Source: Micrasema longulum (Eukaryota > Arthropoda > Insecta > Trichoptera > Brachycentridae). From it: a DNA stretch of 64,000 bases. Below, in pieces: positions 11,900 through 23,344 of this stretch. Numbering within the stretch: the first letter of the stretch is position 1; each line of letters starts with the position of its first letter. The notes beneath the pieces were generated by a model. It was not told the DNA's origin and did not search any database. It worked only from the letters and a program-made list of their open reading frames with translations. The position numbers and the translations under genes are program-made. The DNA lies in NCBI GenBank assembly GCA_022494885.1, contig JAGVSM010004540.1:27615-91614 (forward strand), in the 5' to 3' direction.

Positions 11900-12185
11900 A
11901 AAACAAACCGAAACGGGCGTTGACTTAGAGATTACACACGCGTTGACTTATTTTATTTTTTTTCTCACAAACTATAATTAATAATAAAAATAATGTGACC
12001 TCACTGGGGTTTCCCATGCCGAGGACACTTAACAATACACTTTTTTAAAATTACATTTGAGAATAAACTGACTGACTGCGATAACTTAAGCATGTTCATT
12101 ATTGTTCATTGTCATAGCTCAAATGCTTAGCATGTTTTTAAGCACGTCGATAGATATTTGTGATTGAGCTTCTGAACATGTATAT
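11900..12185 (-). mobile_element. hAT-like repeat (family H), 5' part in reverse, with a small insertion
   Basis: Contains CGTTGACTTAGAGATTACAC and, after an inserted block (11962-12075), the subterminal and terminal sequence ending GATTGAGCTTCTG. The family terminus is CAGTAGCTCAATCACAAATA. Confidence 0.6.
11962..12075 (+). repeat. Retroelement 3' block (GTGACCTCACTGGGG family)
   Basis: The block TGTGACCTCACTGGGGTT ... GCCGAGGACACTTAA recurs at 30340-30450 (reverse) and 36335-36445. It interrupts the hAT-like copy. Confidence 0.6.
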
Positions 12186-12554
12186 AAATAAATAAATTAA
12201 TAATGTCTGCTCCAACGGTGATGAAGGCTAATCGACTGTCGGCAAGTGCCGTGTTTCCTCTAAGTTACATAGAAATGTTAATTTTCGCAATAATTCTGAT
12301 AGCTTCCCTCCAAAGAATGCCGCTTTTGTTGTCTATGAATATGTATGAGTGTCCAACAAGCATCTAGCGCCGTCGTTAATGATTCCAAGTCACTAATTGA
12401 GATTTGAAAAAATCATTAAGATTGATTAACACTTCAATAGAGACGGAAAACTTAAAAGAAGACGGTGTTAAACTTAAAGCGGACTGTAGCGAAAAAGGGA
12501 ACTTCATTCAGTTTTGTAAAAGGTTGGGAATATTTGAATCCAGGAAAGGAGCAC

Positions 12555-12998
12555 GGAAATGGACCTACCTTCGTTCTAGTAACGAGAGAACCCTTTAAAT
12601 ACCTTTTCATCGCTCTAATTTTCTTGCCTCCCCTTTCACAGTAATATCTGCTCGATTGTGGAATAATCTACCCATTATGTTAGAGACGCCTTCTTTATTT
12701 ACATTTAAGTCAAGATTGAAATGTCACTCTAAATATTTAAGTGGTTCCTTTATCCTTCTTCTTTCCTTCTCATCCCCTCTCCTCTCTTCATAGTAAAGTG
12801 TTAATAAAAATAAAAAAAAATTAGTTGATCTTTGTTTTCAATTTTGTAAAAAATCATAAGATTCAATATGTCCATGTACTTGTAATTTCCTCAAACTGAA
12901 CGGTTTTGGTAGGTAGGAAGACATTTCCTTAAAGCAATATGCCCGCCCTTATATGTATATATATTGTATAATATGTATTCAAAGTGTTAAATAAATAA
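12555..12998 (+). mobile_element. 5'-truncated LINE (family d)
   Basis: Encodes SNERTL, then FHRSNFLASPFTV-type and ARLWNNLPI residues with frame breaks, then CCTTAAAGCAATATGCCCGCC and a TATA/TAAA tail. Other copies are at 17960, 19304, 25772 and 58135. Confidence 0.75.
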
Positions 12999-13009
12999 AT
13001 GCCATGAGG

Positions 13010-13100
13010 ATGTTGTAATTATTGCGGATAACTTATATAGCGCCATTTTCGTAACATAATACCTCTGGGGCGCTTTACAAAGTGATGATAATTTATTTAT
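13010..13100 (-). mobile_element. CR1/L2-like LINE 3' terminus
   Basis: The 3' end TATAGCGCCATTTTCGTAA ... GGGCGCTTTACA is shared with the better-preserved element at 25020-25770 and with 30825-30890. Confidence 0.65.
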
Positions 13101-13309
13101 TTATTAAATTATTTATATTATAAAGAAATCAATTTAATTTTAAATAAAGCAAATAATTGACTTTTTTTATCACATGGGTTTTAAAACTCCTTCCATTTGA
13201 TAAAAAGGACAGCTTAAAATATTTATTTACTTCGTATCTTGAGACATTAGTTTCATTTGTTAAAATATAAATATTAACTTATCATTATTCCACACGCATT
13301 CGATAAATA

Positions 13310-13925
13310 CCATTATTTATTTATATATACGCCCAAGGGGCATTTTTAAGGACATGTTCATTAATAAAATATTATTATAAAGGAAAGTAGAAAGACACAA
13401 TGGTATATAGCAGACTCGGTGGGAGTGGAAGCGGGAGAGAGGTGTTTATAATTGAATTTGATTCAGTGATCGTTTGAAAGAAGACAACTTGTTATCAAAG
13501 AAATCAAGACTGGTATGTTTGTTGGCAGACCGAAGAATTCTGGGCATAGGAGAATAAAAACCATAGTTAGTTCTATGGTTATCGGTATGAAAGAGTAAGT
13601 TTTGTCTGAGGTTTCTAGTTGGGATATTTAATTTTACTGAGCGCAGTAGTTCAGGCGCATCAAAGAGTGAGTTGAGAATTTTAAATAGGACTAGAAGGTA
13701 GGATTTTATTTCTACGGTTTTGAAGAGAATATATATTTAAGGTAGCTTCTAACTCATTTTACGTGTATTGGTCTCTGGATAAGCCCAACCTCCAGCCTAT
13801 CTTTCTTAAAAATCGACGTTGAACTGATGCAATATTCTTGATGTAAACATCATAATTTGGAGAGCAGATAACAGAGGAATACTCTAGGTGCGGGCGAACT
13901 AGGGAACAGAAGAGTTTTAAGTTAG
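13310..13925 (-). mobile_element. LINE family a, 5'-truncated and mutated
   Basis: Reverse-strand match to the family whose tail is TGCCC(C/A)TTGGGCGTATATA. The C-terminal coding region is recognisable (SLVRPHLEYSSVIC-like at the 5' end), with internal indels. Confidence 0.75.
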
Positions 13926-14358
13926 TTTTGAGTTATACTTTATTTGGAATGTAAGATGCTTATTCTAATTAAATAATAATACAATATTTGATTATATTGT
14001 GTTTGGATTATTAGATCCTTAATATTTTGCCACCCATTTAAGGAAAAAGTAATTAATATAAGTTATAAAGAACAAGAGCCGCTTGATCCTTTAAGTCTGA
14101 AGACTAATGTTCCCACAGTCAAATAATGTTTTTTCTTAAAACTCCACGCCTCCTTAGAAATCCTTAAACCTGTTGAATCCCGAACGTTGAAATGTTAAAA
14201 AGAGTCTTTTCATTTTTTTTCATTACTTTTGTTTTTAAAAATGCAAAAAATTACGATGTTAACAATATTTTTTTTTGTGCAATGACGTCGAATAAATTTT
14301 ATAGAAAGGTCTAAAATATGCATATTTTGAATTACCAGAAAACGAGACGTTTCGCGCC
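13926..14358. other. AT-rich DNA, no feature seen
   Basis: No repeat landmark or coding signal recognised. Confidence 0.35.
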
Positions 14359-14446
14359 CTGTGGCTCAATCATAAATAACTATCGACGCGCTTAAAAACA
14401 AGCTGAGCATTTGAGCGATCACAATGAACAATAATGAACATGCTTA

Positions 14447-15022
14447 ATTTATTTATTTATTAACGGACATTGTCCATGTTTCCAATTTATAGGGTTTAAA
14501 TATTACAATAAAAGAATAGTTTAAAATATTTTAAAAAAAGAAATGAAGCATTGACAAACATAAGGGACATCGAGACAAGATTTGAACTATTTATTTAGCG
14601 CTCGTTTAAATCCTTGTAAACTTAAACCAAAAAAGTCCAGATCTTGTCTTGAGTTAACAATACGACAAAGACGGGTCATTGGAGAATTTAGGCCATAGTT
14701 TGTTCTATGCTGATCGATGAACAGTACTTCACTGTTTCTCAACCTACGAGTCGAAATATTGAATTTGACTTGTCCCAGTAATGATGGAACATCGATTATA
14801 CCATTTAGTATGCCGAACATATATATGGAGTCAATATTAGTTCTACGTTTTTGTAGACAAGAAATATTGAACATTGACTCTATATCAGCATAAGAATACT
14901 TACCTCTCTCTAGTCCAAGCATCCGCGCTACTTTTCGAAGCGAGCGATGTTGGACTGATTTAATGTGATTTATGCGATTGATATAGAATGGAGACCAGAC
15001 CACGGAGGCATATTCTAGAAGA
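14447..15022 (-). mobile_element. 5'-truncated I/Jockey-like LINE (family c)
   Basis: The minus frame 14587-15036 encodes LLEYASVVWSPFYINRINHI, QHRSLRKVARMLGLERGKYS and a C-terminus ending LSLQGFKRALNK. The tail AACGGACATTGTCCATG plus (TAAA)n lies at the low end. Confidence 0.8.
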
Positions 15023-15221
15023 GTTATCGCAGTCATAAGTCAACGCGTGTGTAATCTCTAAGTCAACGCTCGTGTTGGTTTGTTTTTTTGTTTTTCTCGT
15101 AAATAAATGTAGATCGCTTGCAAAAAATCGGCGTTTACTATAAAAAATAATACAATTTGTTGCATTTGCAAAATAATAAGGACTATCTTAGACAAAAAAG
15201 TGAAAATTAAATTACAATTTA

Positions 15222-15860
15222 TTTATTTATTTATTCATCCAAAATTACAAAATTAAATATTTATGAACTTATTAAGGCTTTTTAGGCTATGCCCGTGCCA
15301 AGCCACAATCAATAACAATAAAAATACATAATAAAATTAATAAGATCAAATTATAATGACATAGAATCACAATCTAGAAAAAAAGGTAAATGTAATAAAT
15401 AATCAAATTCCAAAGAATACAATGCAAAAGAGATATTCAAAAATAATTTTTAAAATATAAATTTTACAAATTAAGAATCACACATAATCAAATATACAAA
15501 ATAGTGGTATCATTAAAATTAACAAAATAATAGTATAATATAGTAGTATTAAAAAAAAAAATAACACAAAATAAGAGCATGATTTAAATCAACAGAAAAA
15601 GAACACATATATATATAAAAGCATAATTGAAATGATAATTGAGTTATGTTTTCTAGAAATTCACTCAATTGTAGTAAGAAATATAAGGAATAGGAGCAAT
15701 AAATCATATGCCAAATAACAGTACGTACTAAATTAAATTATACAAAAATACATAATAAGAAAAACATAAATATTATCAATATATATAAAAAGCAAATAAA
15801 AGTAAAAGAGTATGGAAGGAAAGCAGATTTGTAATTTTTGCTAATTTCGTTAATATTTCG
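15222..15860 (-). mobile_element. LINE family f 3' part
   Basis: The (AAAT)n-like tail at 15222-15235 is followed by GAACTTATTAAGGC and GGCTATGCCCGTGCCAAGCC, then very AT-rich UTR. Copies with the same block are at 22822-22965 (+) and 58245-58384 (-). No coding region is recognised. Confidence 0.55.
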
Positions 15861-16369
15861 TTAATAATTACTATGGCGACTGCTTTTCTTGCCATTTGGC
15901 TTGCAAACCGCCGGCTAAATGCAATAAAAAGCATGATAAATAAATAAAAAAATAGCAGTTTTGGAATATTTACTATTTTCACACCGGTGAAATTCAAATA
16001 TGTGATTGCGCAGCAGGATTATACGTCGCGAAACGTCAATATTTTGACATTCAATATTAGGTGTTCATGGATGTTGCATTGTGATCGCGAATACGATAAA
16101 CAACCATGGTGAGAAATTGTTATTACGTCGCTTATTCGTCGATAGTTATTAGTGATTGAGTTACAGCAGACGGCAAGTATGACGTTTTGGCGCTTAACTT
16201 GTATGCAATATTTATTAGAAGCGCAGTCTGCAGTCATAACGCGTGACGTCAAATTGACGTGATGCCAACTGCGGGCCGTTTTAAATGTGCTTATTTTAAA
16301 CCCGACAGTTACTGATGAAAACTTCTTTTAAATCCATTTATATTTATATTTTTAGAATTACCCACATGA

Positions 16370-16580
16370 TAAAGGTTTCAAATCTTGTATTCCACTAAAC
16401 TCAACAGATGGAAGAGTTGAGGAAATGTGTATGTTTAAACATAGGCCGAATGGTGAATGTTACACAGGGTGTAAAGTGACCACTTAAACCAGCCAATGAC
16501 AGATCATGAGCTTTGTAATTGCCCAGACTTCCATATCCCTCCTGAAGCTGTTTTTTCTCTCCGTTGCAACAAATTTAGAA
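16370..16580 (+). repeat. ~380-bp foldback family partial unit
   Basis: Landmarks: AACTCAACAGATGGAAGAG, GAATGGTGAATGTTACACAG, CCACTTAAACCAGCCAATGA, GCAACAAATTTA. Confidence 0.75.
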
Positions 16581-16949
16581 ATATTTGCTTTTAAAAGATG
16601 ATTTTTCATTGTAATATTCTAGATTAGTCAGTAAATTTGTTATTCTTCGGGTTGAAAAATGGGAGATCCTCAGGGGTGTCTATTATATAGACGATATTTG
16701 CGGAATTCTCGTCTAATATGATAGATGTTAGTAAATTATCTTTTAACAAAGAATCAAAATGTCTCATAGGTACGAACTGGAAATTTTTTTTTACAGTCCA
16801 TTCCCTTTAAATGGAAGTTGTGTTGCCTTTCTAACTCTTGGTGTTTTAATTGTCAAACCTAGTACTAATAATCACTTTACTGTAACTTTTCAAATTAAAT
16901 TGAAATAAGCGGTGTTAATTGCATGATTATGACGTTAATCTTTCGGTGA

Positions 16950-17010
16950 CTTGTATCTGTACCAGTGTACAAATGCACTTCCCTATGCACCATTGGGTGC
17001 GGATAAGGGA
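16950..17010 (+). mobile_element. SINE family 1, 3' end scrap
   Basis: CCCTATGCACCATTGGGTGCGG, here in a 22-base stretch split by one substitution relative to other copies, followed by AAGGGAGCGA. Confidence 0.5.
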
Positions 17011-17094
17011 GCGATAACCCGAACCTTTTACATGGCAGGCAAACACCTTTAATATTTGACCACAAAGCGGACAATCATTACTTAAAAATATTTA

Positions 17095-17570
17095 ATTTAT
17101 TCACCATTTTGCCTATGTTTGAACATCCATATTTCTTCAATTCTTCCATCTGTTGATTTAAGTGAAGTTAAAGAGCTGAAACCTTTATTGTTGTGAAGAG
17201 ATTCCTGAAACAAATTTCCAATTTTTCAATGACTCCCGAGGGGGTGAATTCCAGTCTTTTGGACAAACTCAAATATTGTAATGAAACAAACTGGTCCAAG
17301 AAGAAGTTTAAAAATTGGAAAATTAATTTAGGCGTTGCCTAGTATGTGAAATAATTCAATCAGATGAATAGGCAAAATGGTGAATGTTACACAGTGTGTA
17401 AAGTGGCCACTTAAACCAGCCAACGACAAGTCATAAGCCCATGTTCCCTTATTTAAGGTATTCTCCATCCCTGTTGTAATTTGTTAATCTTAATGACTCC
17501 CGAGGGGGTGAAATCCAGTCTTTTGTCTACGAACATTTGGACAAACTCAAATAGTGAAATTTAATTAATT
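17095..17570. repeat. ~380-bp foldback family, several partial units
   Basis: Reverse piece (about 17095-17270) followed by forward piece (about 17280-17560) with GGCGTTGCCTAGTATG, GTTACACAGTGTGTAAAGTG and GACTCCCGAGGGGGTGAA. Confidence 0.7.
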
Positions 17571-17929
17571 AACATTTTCTAGCGTGCAGGTCTGAATGAG
17601 TTATGTTTAAGCGCCTTAAATTTATTATCCTTTATGTTTTCAGACGAAATTATAATTACAGGTTTGACATATTTAATTAGATTGTTAATTATAGGAAAAA
17701 ATGTGGGTTTAAAAACCCTTTAATAATTCATTATGTTTTATGTAAGTGGATATATTATGAAGCCATTAATTTCAACTTCCTAGCTCATTTATTGAATCAT
17801 GTCGATTAGACAGCAACCCCTCCTCTTCAGAATTACATATTTGTAAAACCTCCTAGTCAAAAATAAGTGTATTCTTAAAAGATTGCAGTGTTTGTAAATA
17901 CATATTTGAACTATTGCTAATCGAGAGAA

Positions 17930-18660
17930 GAAGGCATATGTCCTGGCTGCGAAATATACTTTTATTTATTTATTTAACTTTTTGTACATAATGTTATTTG
18001 TACATTGGCGGGCTTATTGCCAAATGGCAATTTCTTCCAACCAACCAATAAAATAAAGTTTTATTTTTATTATTCAAGTTACAGAACATATTCAATAGAA
18101 AAAAAAAAGATTAAAAAGTGAAAAACATATAAAATAGAAATAAACGTATTTGTTTATAAATTACCTCAAATCAAAACTATTACTCAATGGGAAAAAGGAA
18201 AAAAGCGGAAAGAGGAAAAAGGAAAGGAGGAGAGATTAAGGAAGAGAAAGCAGATGTTTCCTCAGACGTGATTTAAACAGAGATACTGTAGTAACATGTG
18301 TATGGGTATTAAGAGAGTGCCTCGAGAATGAGAACGAAGAGGTAAACCATGAACTCATAAGCGTTGAAATTTTTCACACAGGTATATAGGAGCGTTAGGA
18401 CTATGAAGTACATTGAACAGAAGTGAGAGGGAGTGATAGTCTCTCCGCTGTCTAATTTTGAGCCATTTCAGTTGCCTACGATAATCAGAAATGTGGTCAT
18501 ATTTCCTAAGACCAAAAATGTACCTTATGCATGTATAATATTATAAATATACGAGACTGGACAGGCTTCAGGACTGCGGAGCAGATTTTCCGGGCAGCAC
18601 AGGATAGAGAGACGTTTGCCGAGTGATTGCCAACGTTGGGAGATACCTGACAGGGTACTA
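17930..18660 (+). mobile_element. RTE-like LINE 3' fragment, split by a LINE
   Basis: Coding-like sequence (MSWLRN then RDWTGLQDCG, later RVIANVGRYL) is continuous when 17960-18544 is removed. It resembles 51470-51590. Confidence 0.65.
17960..18544 (-). mobile_element. LINE family d insertion with AAATATAC target duplication
   Basis: Reverse family-d element: (TAAA)n tail, GGCGGGCTTATTGCC, and C-terminal ORF2 coding (YRRQLKWLKIRQRRDYHS-like). It is flanked by AAATATAC at 17952-17959 and 18545-18552. Confidence 0.75.
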
Positions 18661-19069
18661 AGAGAAGATTACGAAACATTTAACAAAAAATTTAATAGTC
18701 TTGATATATTTAACACTCCATACAATATGTACAGAAGAGAATTAATAGGCTTGATTCATGCTCTTCATTCATAATTCATTTAATCATTAAATCAAATGCA
18801 ATTTTTCACTCTCACTTTCCTTCAATCATCCTTTACCGCTCCTTATCAATTTCACTATCTCCTTGTTTTGTCCATATTTATCTTATTTTAATAAATAGTA
18901 TATTTACTATTTATATAGTTTAAACTTCAAGCCGCCGTCGCTTTATTACAGTATTATTTAGTGAATACATATAATTGGATGGCAGGCCCTACTATGTATA
19001 CATTTTATATATTTATTTTTTTAAATATTTATTTAACCTGGACATCTGTTTGTATTCGAAATAAATAAA

Positions 19070-20825
19070 ATTATTATTCAGATTGTATTAATGCTCAAAA
19101 CATTAGTCTCGTGCGGGCTCCATCTTGCAAGTTGGCTTCGTATTAACAAGCTCAGTCTCAACATTAAAAAATCGAATTACATAATATTTGCTAAAAAGCG
19201 AGATATTTATCTCAATATCGCACTTGGAAATGATTATCTTGAAAAAACTGACGTGACAAAATATTTGGGAATCTACACAGATTCACAGCTCTCATGGATT
19301 CACCATTTTATTTATTTATTTATTTATTGACACTTTATATACATATACAATAAATATACATATAAGGGCGGGCATATTGCCTTAAGGCAATTTCTTCCTA
19401 CCTACCCAAACCGTTCAGTTTGAGAAAATTATAAATACATGGACATATAGAATCTTACAATTTTATACAAAAATTAAAAGCAAAGATTAACAAAAATAAA
19501 TATATGTATAAAAAAAAATAACACTATACTATGAAGAGAGGAGAGGGGATGGGAAGGAAAGAAGAAGGATAAAGGAACAATTTAAATATTTATATAGTGA
19601 CATTTCAATCTTGACTTAAATGTAAATAAAGAAGGGGCGTCTCTAACATTAGTGGGTAGATTATTCCACAATCGAGCGGCTACTACTGTGAAAGAGGAGG
19701 CAAGAAAATTAGAGCGATGACAGGGTATTAAAAGGGTTCTCTCGTTACTAGAATGAAGAGATAGTCCGTGTTGTGAAAGAGGTTGGATGAGCTCTCTCAG
19801 ATAAACAGGCGAAGTGGGATTATTTAAAATATTGTGAAGAAGTGATAGAATGTGAATGTTTCTTCTATGCCTGATACTGAGCCAGTGTAGTTGCGTGCGA
19901 TACTCGGTTATGTGGTCAAATTTGCGAAGATTAAAGATATAACGAATACAAATATTCTGCAATCGTTCTAACTTATCAAGCAATTCAGAGTTAGCATCTG
20001 GATATCATCATTTTGACTATGTTAAATCTAAAATCTCTTCAATCACTGGTATAATGCGTAGGTTTAGGGGAGTTCTTCCGATCTCGCTTCGCCGCGCAGT
20101 GTACTTTTCAATGATACACTCTCATTTGGTATATTTGTCGTGCATCTGGGGATTTGCCACAAAAAAGTGTGTATCAGAAATACAAGTAATACAGAATAGA
20201 GCTATAGGAAACATATACGGTATGCCAATGGAAACGCATGTCAAAGACATTTACAAACTTACTGACATTCTCCCATTTTTGGTCATACCGTATTATGAGA
20301 TTGCAAAAACGGTGCTTCAAGGTGTGAATAAAGACTCTCTGACTAATATTGGCTATACCTTTAATCGTGACGTCCATCAGTATATATTCACGTACCTGGA
20401 TCACGCACGACAAGGTATGGTCTAAGGTCTCTGCTATACCTTGCTTGTAGCGAGTACAACAGGCTACCGGAGTCCTATAGAACGTCAATAAATAACTGTA
20501 TTCATTTAAAAAAGTACTACTTGAGGAGGTACGTGGAGGGTGAAATTTAGTTTTAAGTTCTTTTTTCCCTTAAATATTTCTTTCTTGCAATATGTAAATG
20601 TAATAATTTTATTTTTTATTTTTATTATGGATTGTTTAAAGGATGGCAAGCGGATGTATGATTTGTATCATATATTTGCTTGCTATCTTATTTCAGTTTT
20701 TATGTACATAATATTACTTGTTACTTTATTACTATTTGTTGCTATATTATTATTTATTTTATTTATTATCATTTTATTATATACACAAAATTATAATTTA
20801 TGTAAAGTTGCTTTGACTGTCTAAC
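19070..20825 (+). mobile_element. I/Jockey-like LINE interrupted by a family-d LINE
   Basis: The frame at 19091-19303 encodes the end of the RT (LSLNIKKSNYIIF, YLGIYTDSQLSWIHHF). After the nested insertion it resumes at about 19995 as DYVKSKISSI and continues through 20054-20425 (PISLRRAVYFSMIHSHLVY, VIQNRAIGNIYGM). A poorly conserved 3' UTR ends near GGGCTATTTACCCCG (about 20830). Confidence 0.8.
19304..19990 (-). mobile_element. Nested LINE family d
   Basis: The minus frame 19582-19983 encodes LDKLERLQNICIRYIFNLRK, YRTQLHWLSIRHRRNIHILS and AARLWNNLPTNVRDAPSLF. The tail CCTTAAGGCAATATGCCCGC and TAAA repeats are at the low end. An imperfect duplication (TGGATTCACCATTTT and TGGATATCATCATTTT) flanks it, matching the interrupted host frame. 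Confidence 0.85.
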
Positions 20826-20924
20826 TAGGGCTATTTACCCCGTTCTAAAACAGTCAAAAAAATATAAAAAACAGTAATCAATTTATAGAAACAGTTATAA
20901 AGATACAGGACAAAGTGAAAAACA

Positions 20925-21110
20925 AAGTAAAAAATGGAGTAAAAACATGGTAAAAAATGTAGTAAAAACATAGTAAAATGTAGTAAAAACATAGTAAAAT
21001 TGTAGTAAAAACATAGTAAAAATGTAGTAAAAACATAGTAAAAAATGTAGTAAAAAAAACGTAGCAAAAAAAATAAATTATAAAAACAAAGTAATAAATG
21101 CAGTGAAAAC
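20925..21110. repeat. AT-rich minisatellite (about 20-bp unit)
   Basis: Repeated GTAGTAAAAACATA(GTAAAA) units. The long Phe/Tyr-rich minus frame over it is a product of the repeat, not a gene. Confidence 0.8.
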
Positions 21111-21299
21111 ATAAAAACAGAATACATAGTAAGAAACATATTTAAAGTCATAATAAAAAAATGAATGTATGTTGTATAGCAAAAAGCATATTTAAAGAAA
21201 GAAAAAAAAAAAAACAGCATATTAAAAAATAAAGTAAAAGATGTGATAAAAATTAAAAAAAATAAATACATAGTTAAAACAAGTTAAAAAGTCATTATT

Positions 21300-22112
21300 G
21301 TTACCATACTTCCATATCACCGAGCAAAGCTTAAGCCAGGTCTGAAAGAACCTCCTGTATAGAATTTTGAGTGTGCGCAGACTATCAAAAACCTCGCCTG
21401 TTTAGAAAATAAAACCCAACATCTTCATTATTACAAATTAAATGTTTTTATGAGAATTTTAAATACGCCTCAATTGAAGCTGCTCCTCCTTTGCATCGTT
21501 AGATTAATAAAAATACGCATAATTATTTTGTATGAAACTAATATTATTATGATGTTTATTACGACCCCTAATTTAATTTTTTCTTTTTGTTTCAGATAAC
21601 TGTTCAAGCATACTAAAAATATTTTTTTATTAAATTGTGAACTCCAAAAACAAGACAAAAAAATCAGATATGATATTTGTAAAATTAAAACTGAATAATT
21701 TTACGCCAGAACCAAATATTAAAATTTTCGTTCCAATGTATAAAATTTAATTTAGAAATTTCAAGTTTTAATTATCTAACTGAAATTTTTGTTTTTACCA
21801 ACTGAAGTTTCGAAGTTTTGGTGTTAAAAATTAAGCGAAATAGAAGTTGCATTAAATTTGATTATCAATTTACGTGGTGATTGTGTTTGTTAAGTGATAT
21901 CAATAAAAATAATCGGAGATCATAAAGAATCAAAAGATTTTGAAGACTTTTAGTTTTCGGTGTAGGAGCGCTCTGATCAGGCAGAGATCAAATCATTCGC
22001 CACGGCTGTGGGGTCATCAATCAAAGTGGCTAACCACGGGCCAGCCACGCTGAATTTCTCAGACCCCTTCGGTCCCGGGGGCGGCCGGGAGCCGCCTCCG
22101 GGAACGCCGGAT
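21300..22112 (+). promoter_or_regulatory. Dll 5' flank / probable 5' UTR
   Basis: This single-copy-looking AT-rich sequence leads into the GC-rich exon. Only the part just before 22113 can be inferred to be transcribed, because coding starts there without a visible acceptor-linked ATG exon. The segment 21966-22112 is open in the coding frame. A weak acceptor-like site (pyrimidines then AG) lies at 22061-22062. I see no convincing TATA box or initiator that fixes the transcription start. Confidence 0.4.
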
Positions 22113-22371
22113 ATGGAACACCAGCTAGATCCCCCTCCTCCGCCCTCGAAATCCGCCTTCGTCGAGCTGCAGCATCAGCACCAGCAGCAGCACTACGCAG
22201 CCTTCAAGGGTGGATACCAGCACCAGCAGTTCGGCGGGCAGGGGGAGAGTGGAGGGTTTCCGAGTCCGAGGGCTGCTTTAGGATACGCGTTTCCTCCGGT
22301 TCATCAGAACGTGTACCCTGGATACCACTTGGGATCCTACGCTCCCCACTGCGCCAGTCCACCCAAAGACG
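22113..22371 (+). CDS. Dll: Distal-less homeobox protein, N-terminal coding exon
   Basis: Distal-less is a nuclear homeodomain transcription factor that specifies distal limb and other outgrowth identity in insects. This exon encodes 86 residues from the first in-frame ATG. Visible family landmarks are the motif KSAFVELQ (residues 13-20), a His/Gln-rich stretch (21-39), and the conserved block from GFPSPRAALGY (48-58) through HLGSYAP (72-78) to CASPPKD (80-86). A five-proline run sits at 7-11. The exon ends at GAC-G, followed by the donor GTAAGA at 22372, giving a phase-1 junction. Joining to 54503 gives D-E-K-C, the expected continuation. The frame stays open upstream to a TAG at 21963 with GC-rich codon-like sequence but no ATG. 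An upstream coding exon or non-AUG start is therefore possible, and the start is the least certain part. GC content is far above the surrounding DNA. Reading past the donor only gives an artefactual extension to 22481. Confidence 0.93.
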
Positions 22372-22504
22372 GTAAGAAATTGTTTCTTTATAAATTTGTT
22401 GGTGACGCATTAGTTATGGATACGTTACAAGCGTGTAATAGATGGTACGAGGGCCTGAATAAGCCAGTTATTCACACATAGTTGTTACTGAGGGGTAAAA
22501 TCTG

Positions 22505-22619
22505 ATCCTGTCCCAACTCTGATGTATGGGAGCGAAGTATAGACTTGGAAAAACAATTATGAAAGTGGACTGAATCTCTCAGTACAGTGCTAAAACCATG
22601 TACGATAGATGCACAAATG
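22505..22619 (+). mobile_element. RTE-like LINE scrap close to the Dll donor
   Basis: Encodes a degenerate version of TLMYGSEVWTW, the post-RT block also seen at 57010-57050, ending at GATGCACAAATG. Confidence 0.65.
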
Positions 22620-22808
22620 TTATTTATTTATTTATTAACGGACATTGTCCATGTATACAATTTATAAGGTTTAAATATTACAATAAAAGAATAGTTTAAA
22701 ACATTTAAAGAAAAAAGAAAGAAGCATTGACAAACATAAGGGACATCGAGACAAGATCTGGACTATTTATTTAGTGCTCGTTTGAATCGTTGTAAACTTA
22801 AACCAAAA
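22620..22808 (-). mobile_element. LINE family c, very short 5'-truncated copy
   Basis: (TAAA)n tail, AACGGACATTGTCCATG, and the last codons of ORF2, as in 14447-14640. Confidence 0.8.
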
Positions 22809-22821
22809 CCAATGTTGCATC

Positions 22822-22965
22822 ATATTTAATTACAATTTTATTTATTTTACTACGTATTTTTTATTCATGTTAATTATTATGGCTTAACACGGGCACAGCC
22901 TAAAAAGCCCCAATAAGTTCACGAATATGTAAAAAAGTGTAATTTAAAAAAAAAAAAAAAAATTG
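22822..22965 (+). mobile_element. LINE family f 3' end
   Basis: GCACAGCCTAAAAAGCCCC and an A-rich tail at 22948-22962; forward relative to the copy at 15222. Confidence 0.55.
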
Positions 22966-23335
22966 TGTCGGCCTTGTGGTGTATTGAAATAAGTATTTTT
23001 TTATTATTTTTTGAATTTCAACTGTCATTTACATCGCGGCAAAACTGTTTCACACTTTTATGATAACTGTTTAAACAATCGTAATGTAATGGTCAGCGCG
23101 TTTGCCTACCACGCAAGAGGTCTCGCGTTCGATTCTCGACATGGCTGATGTGAAATGTGTATTTAAAAAGGGTGTTTTCACACAAGAATATTTCACGGTC
23201 CCTGGACTGGTACCTGACGCGTAAGACTGATCATCTTACCTTCATGTAACAAAAATAATCAAGATACGTTGCGATTGGTGTACCTATACAATGCCCTATG
23301 CACCTTTAGGTGCGGAAAGGGGATGACGATGATGA
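22966..23335 (+). mobile_element. SINE family 1, nearly complete but interrupted in the A box
   Basis: The head GTCGGCCTTGTGGTGTA (22966-22982) is separated by about 100 bp from AATGGTCAGCGCGTTTGCC. Then come B box GTTCGATTCTC, CCTGGACTGGTACCTGA, CCCTATGCACC and a (GAT)n end. Confidence 0.75.
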
Positions 23336-23344
23336 AATAAATAA

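Larger units (their letters stand above)
14359..16166. mobile_element. hAT-like element (family H) interrupted by two LINEs
   Basis: The left terminus (CTGTGGCTCAATCAT, from 14359) and right terminus (ending ATTGAGTTACAG, 16166) are inverted repeats that also share AATAACTATCGACG. H sequence is present at 14359-14446, 15023-15221 and about 15861-16166. The missing parts are LINE insertions (14447-15022 and 15222-15860). A second copy (31325-32501) shows the uninterrupted sequence across both insertion sites. No clear target duplication was found; the hAT assignment rests on the CAG terminus only. Confidence 0.65.

Noticed and set aside
20831..21271. Long Phe/Tyr-rich minus frame resembling a membrane protein
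   Set aside because: It is the translation of an AT-rich minisatellite, with no family motif.
22008..22010. GTG as the Dll start codon
   Set aside because: Animal nuclear genes rarely start at GTG; the first ATG (22113) fits the family. Kept only as an open question.
22372..22481. Extension of the Dll N-terminal frame past 22371
   Set aside because: A strong donor (GTAAGA) in the right phase precedes it and the conserved protein continues at 54503. The extension is intron read-through.
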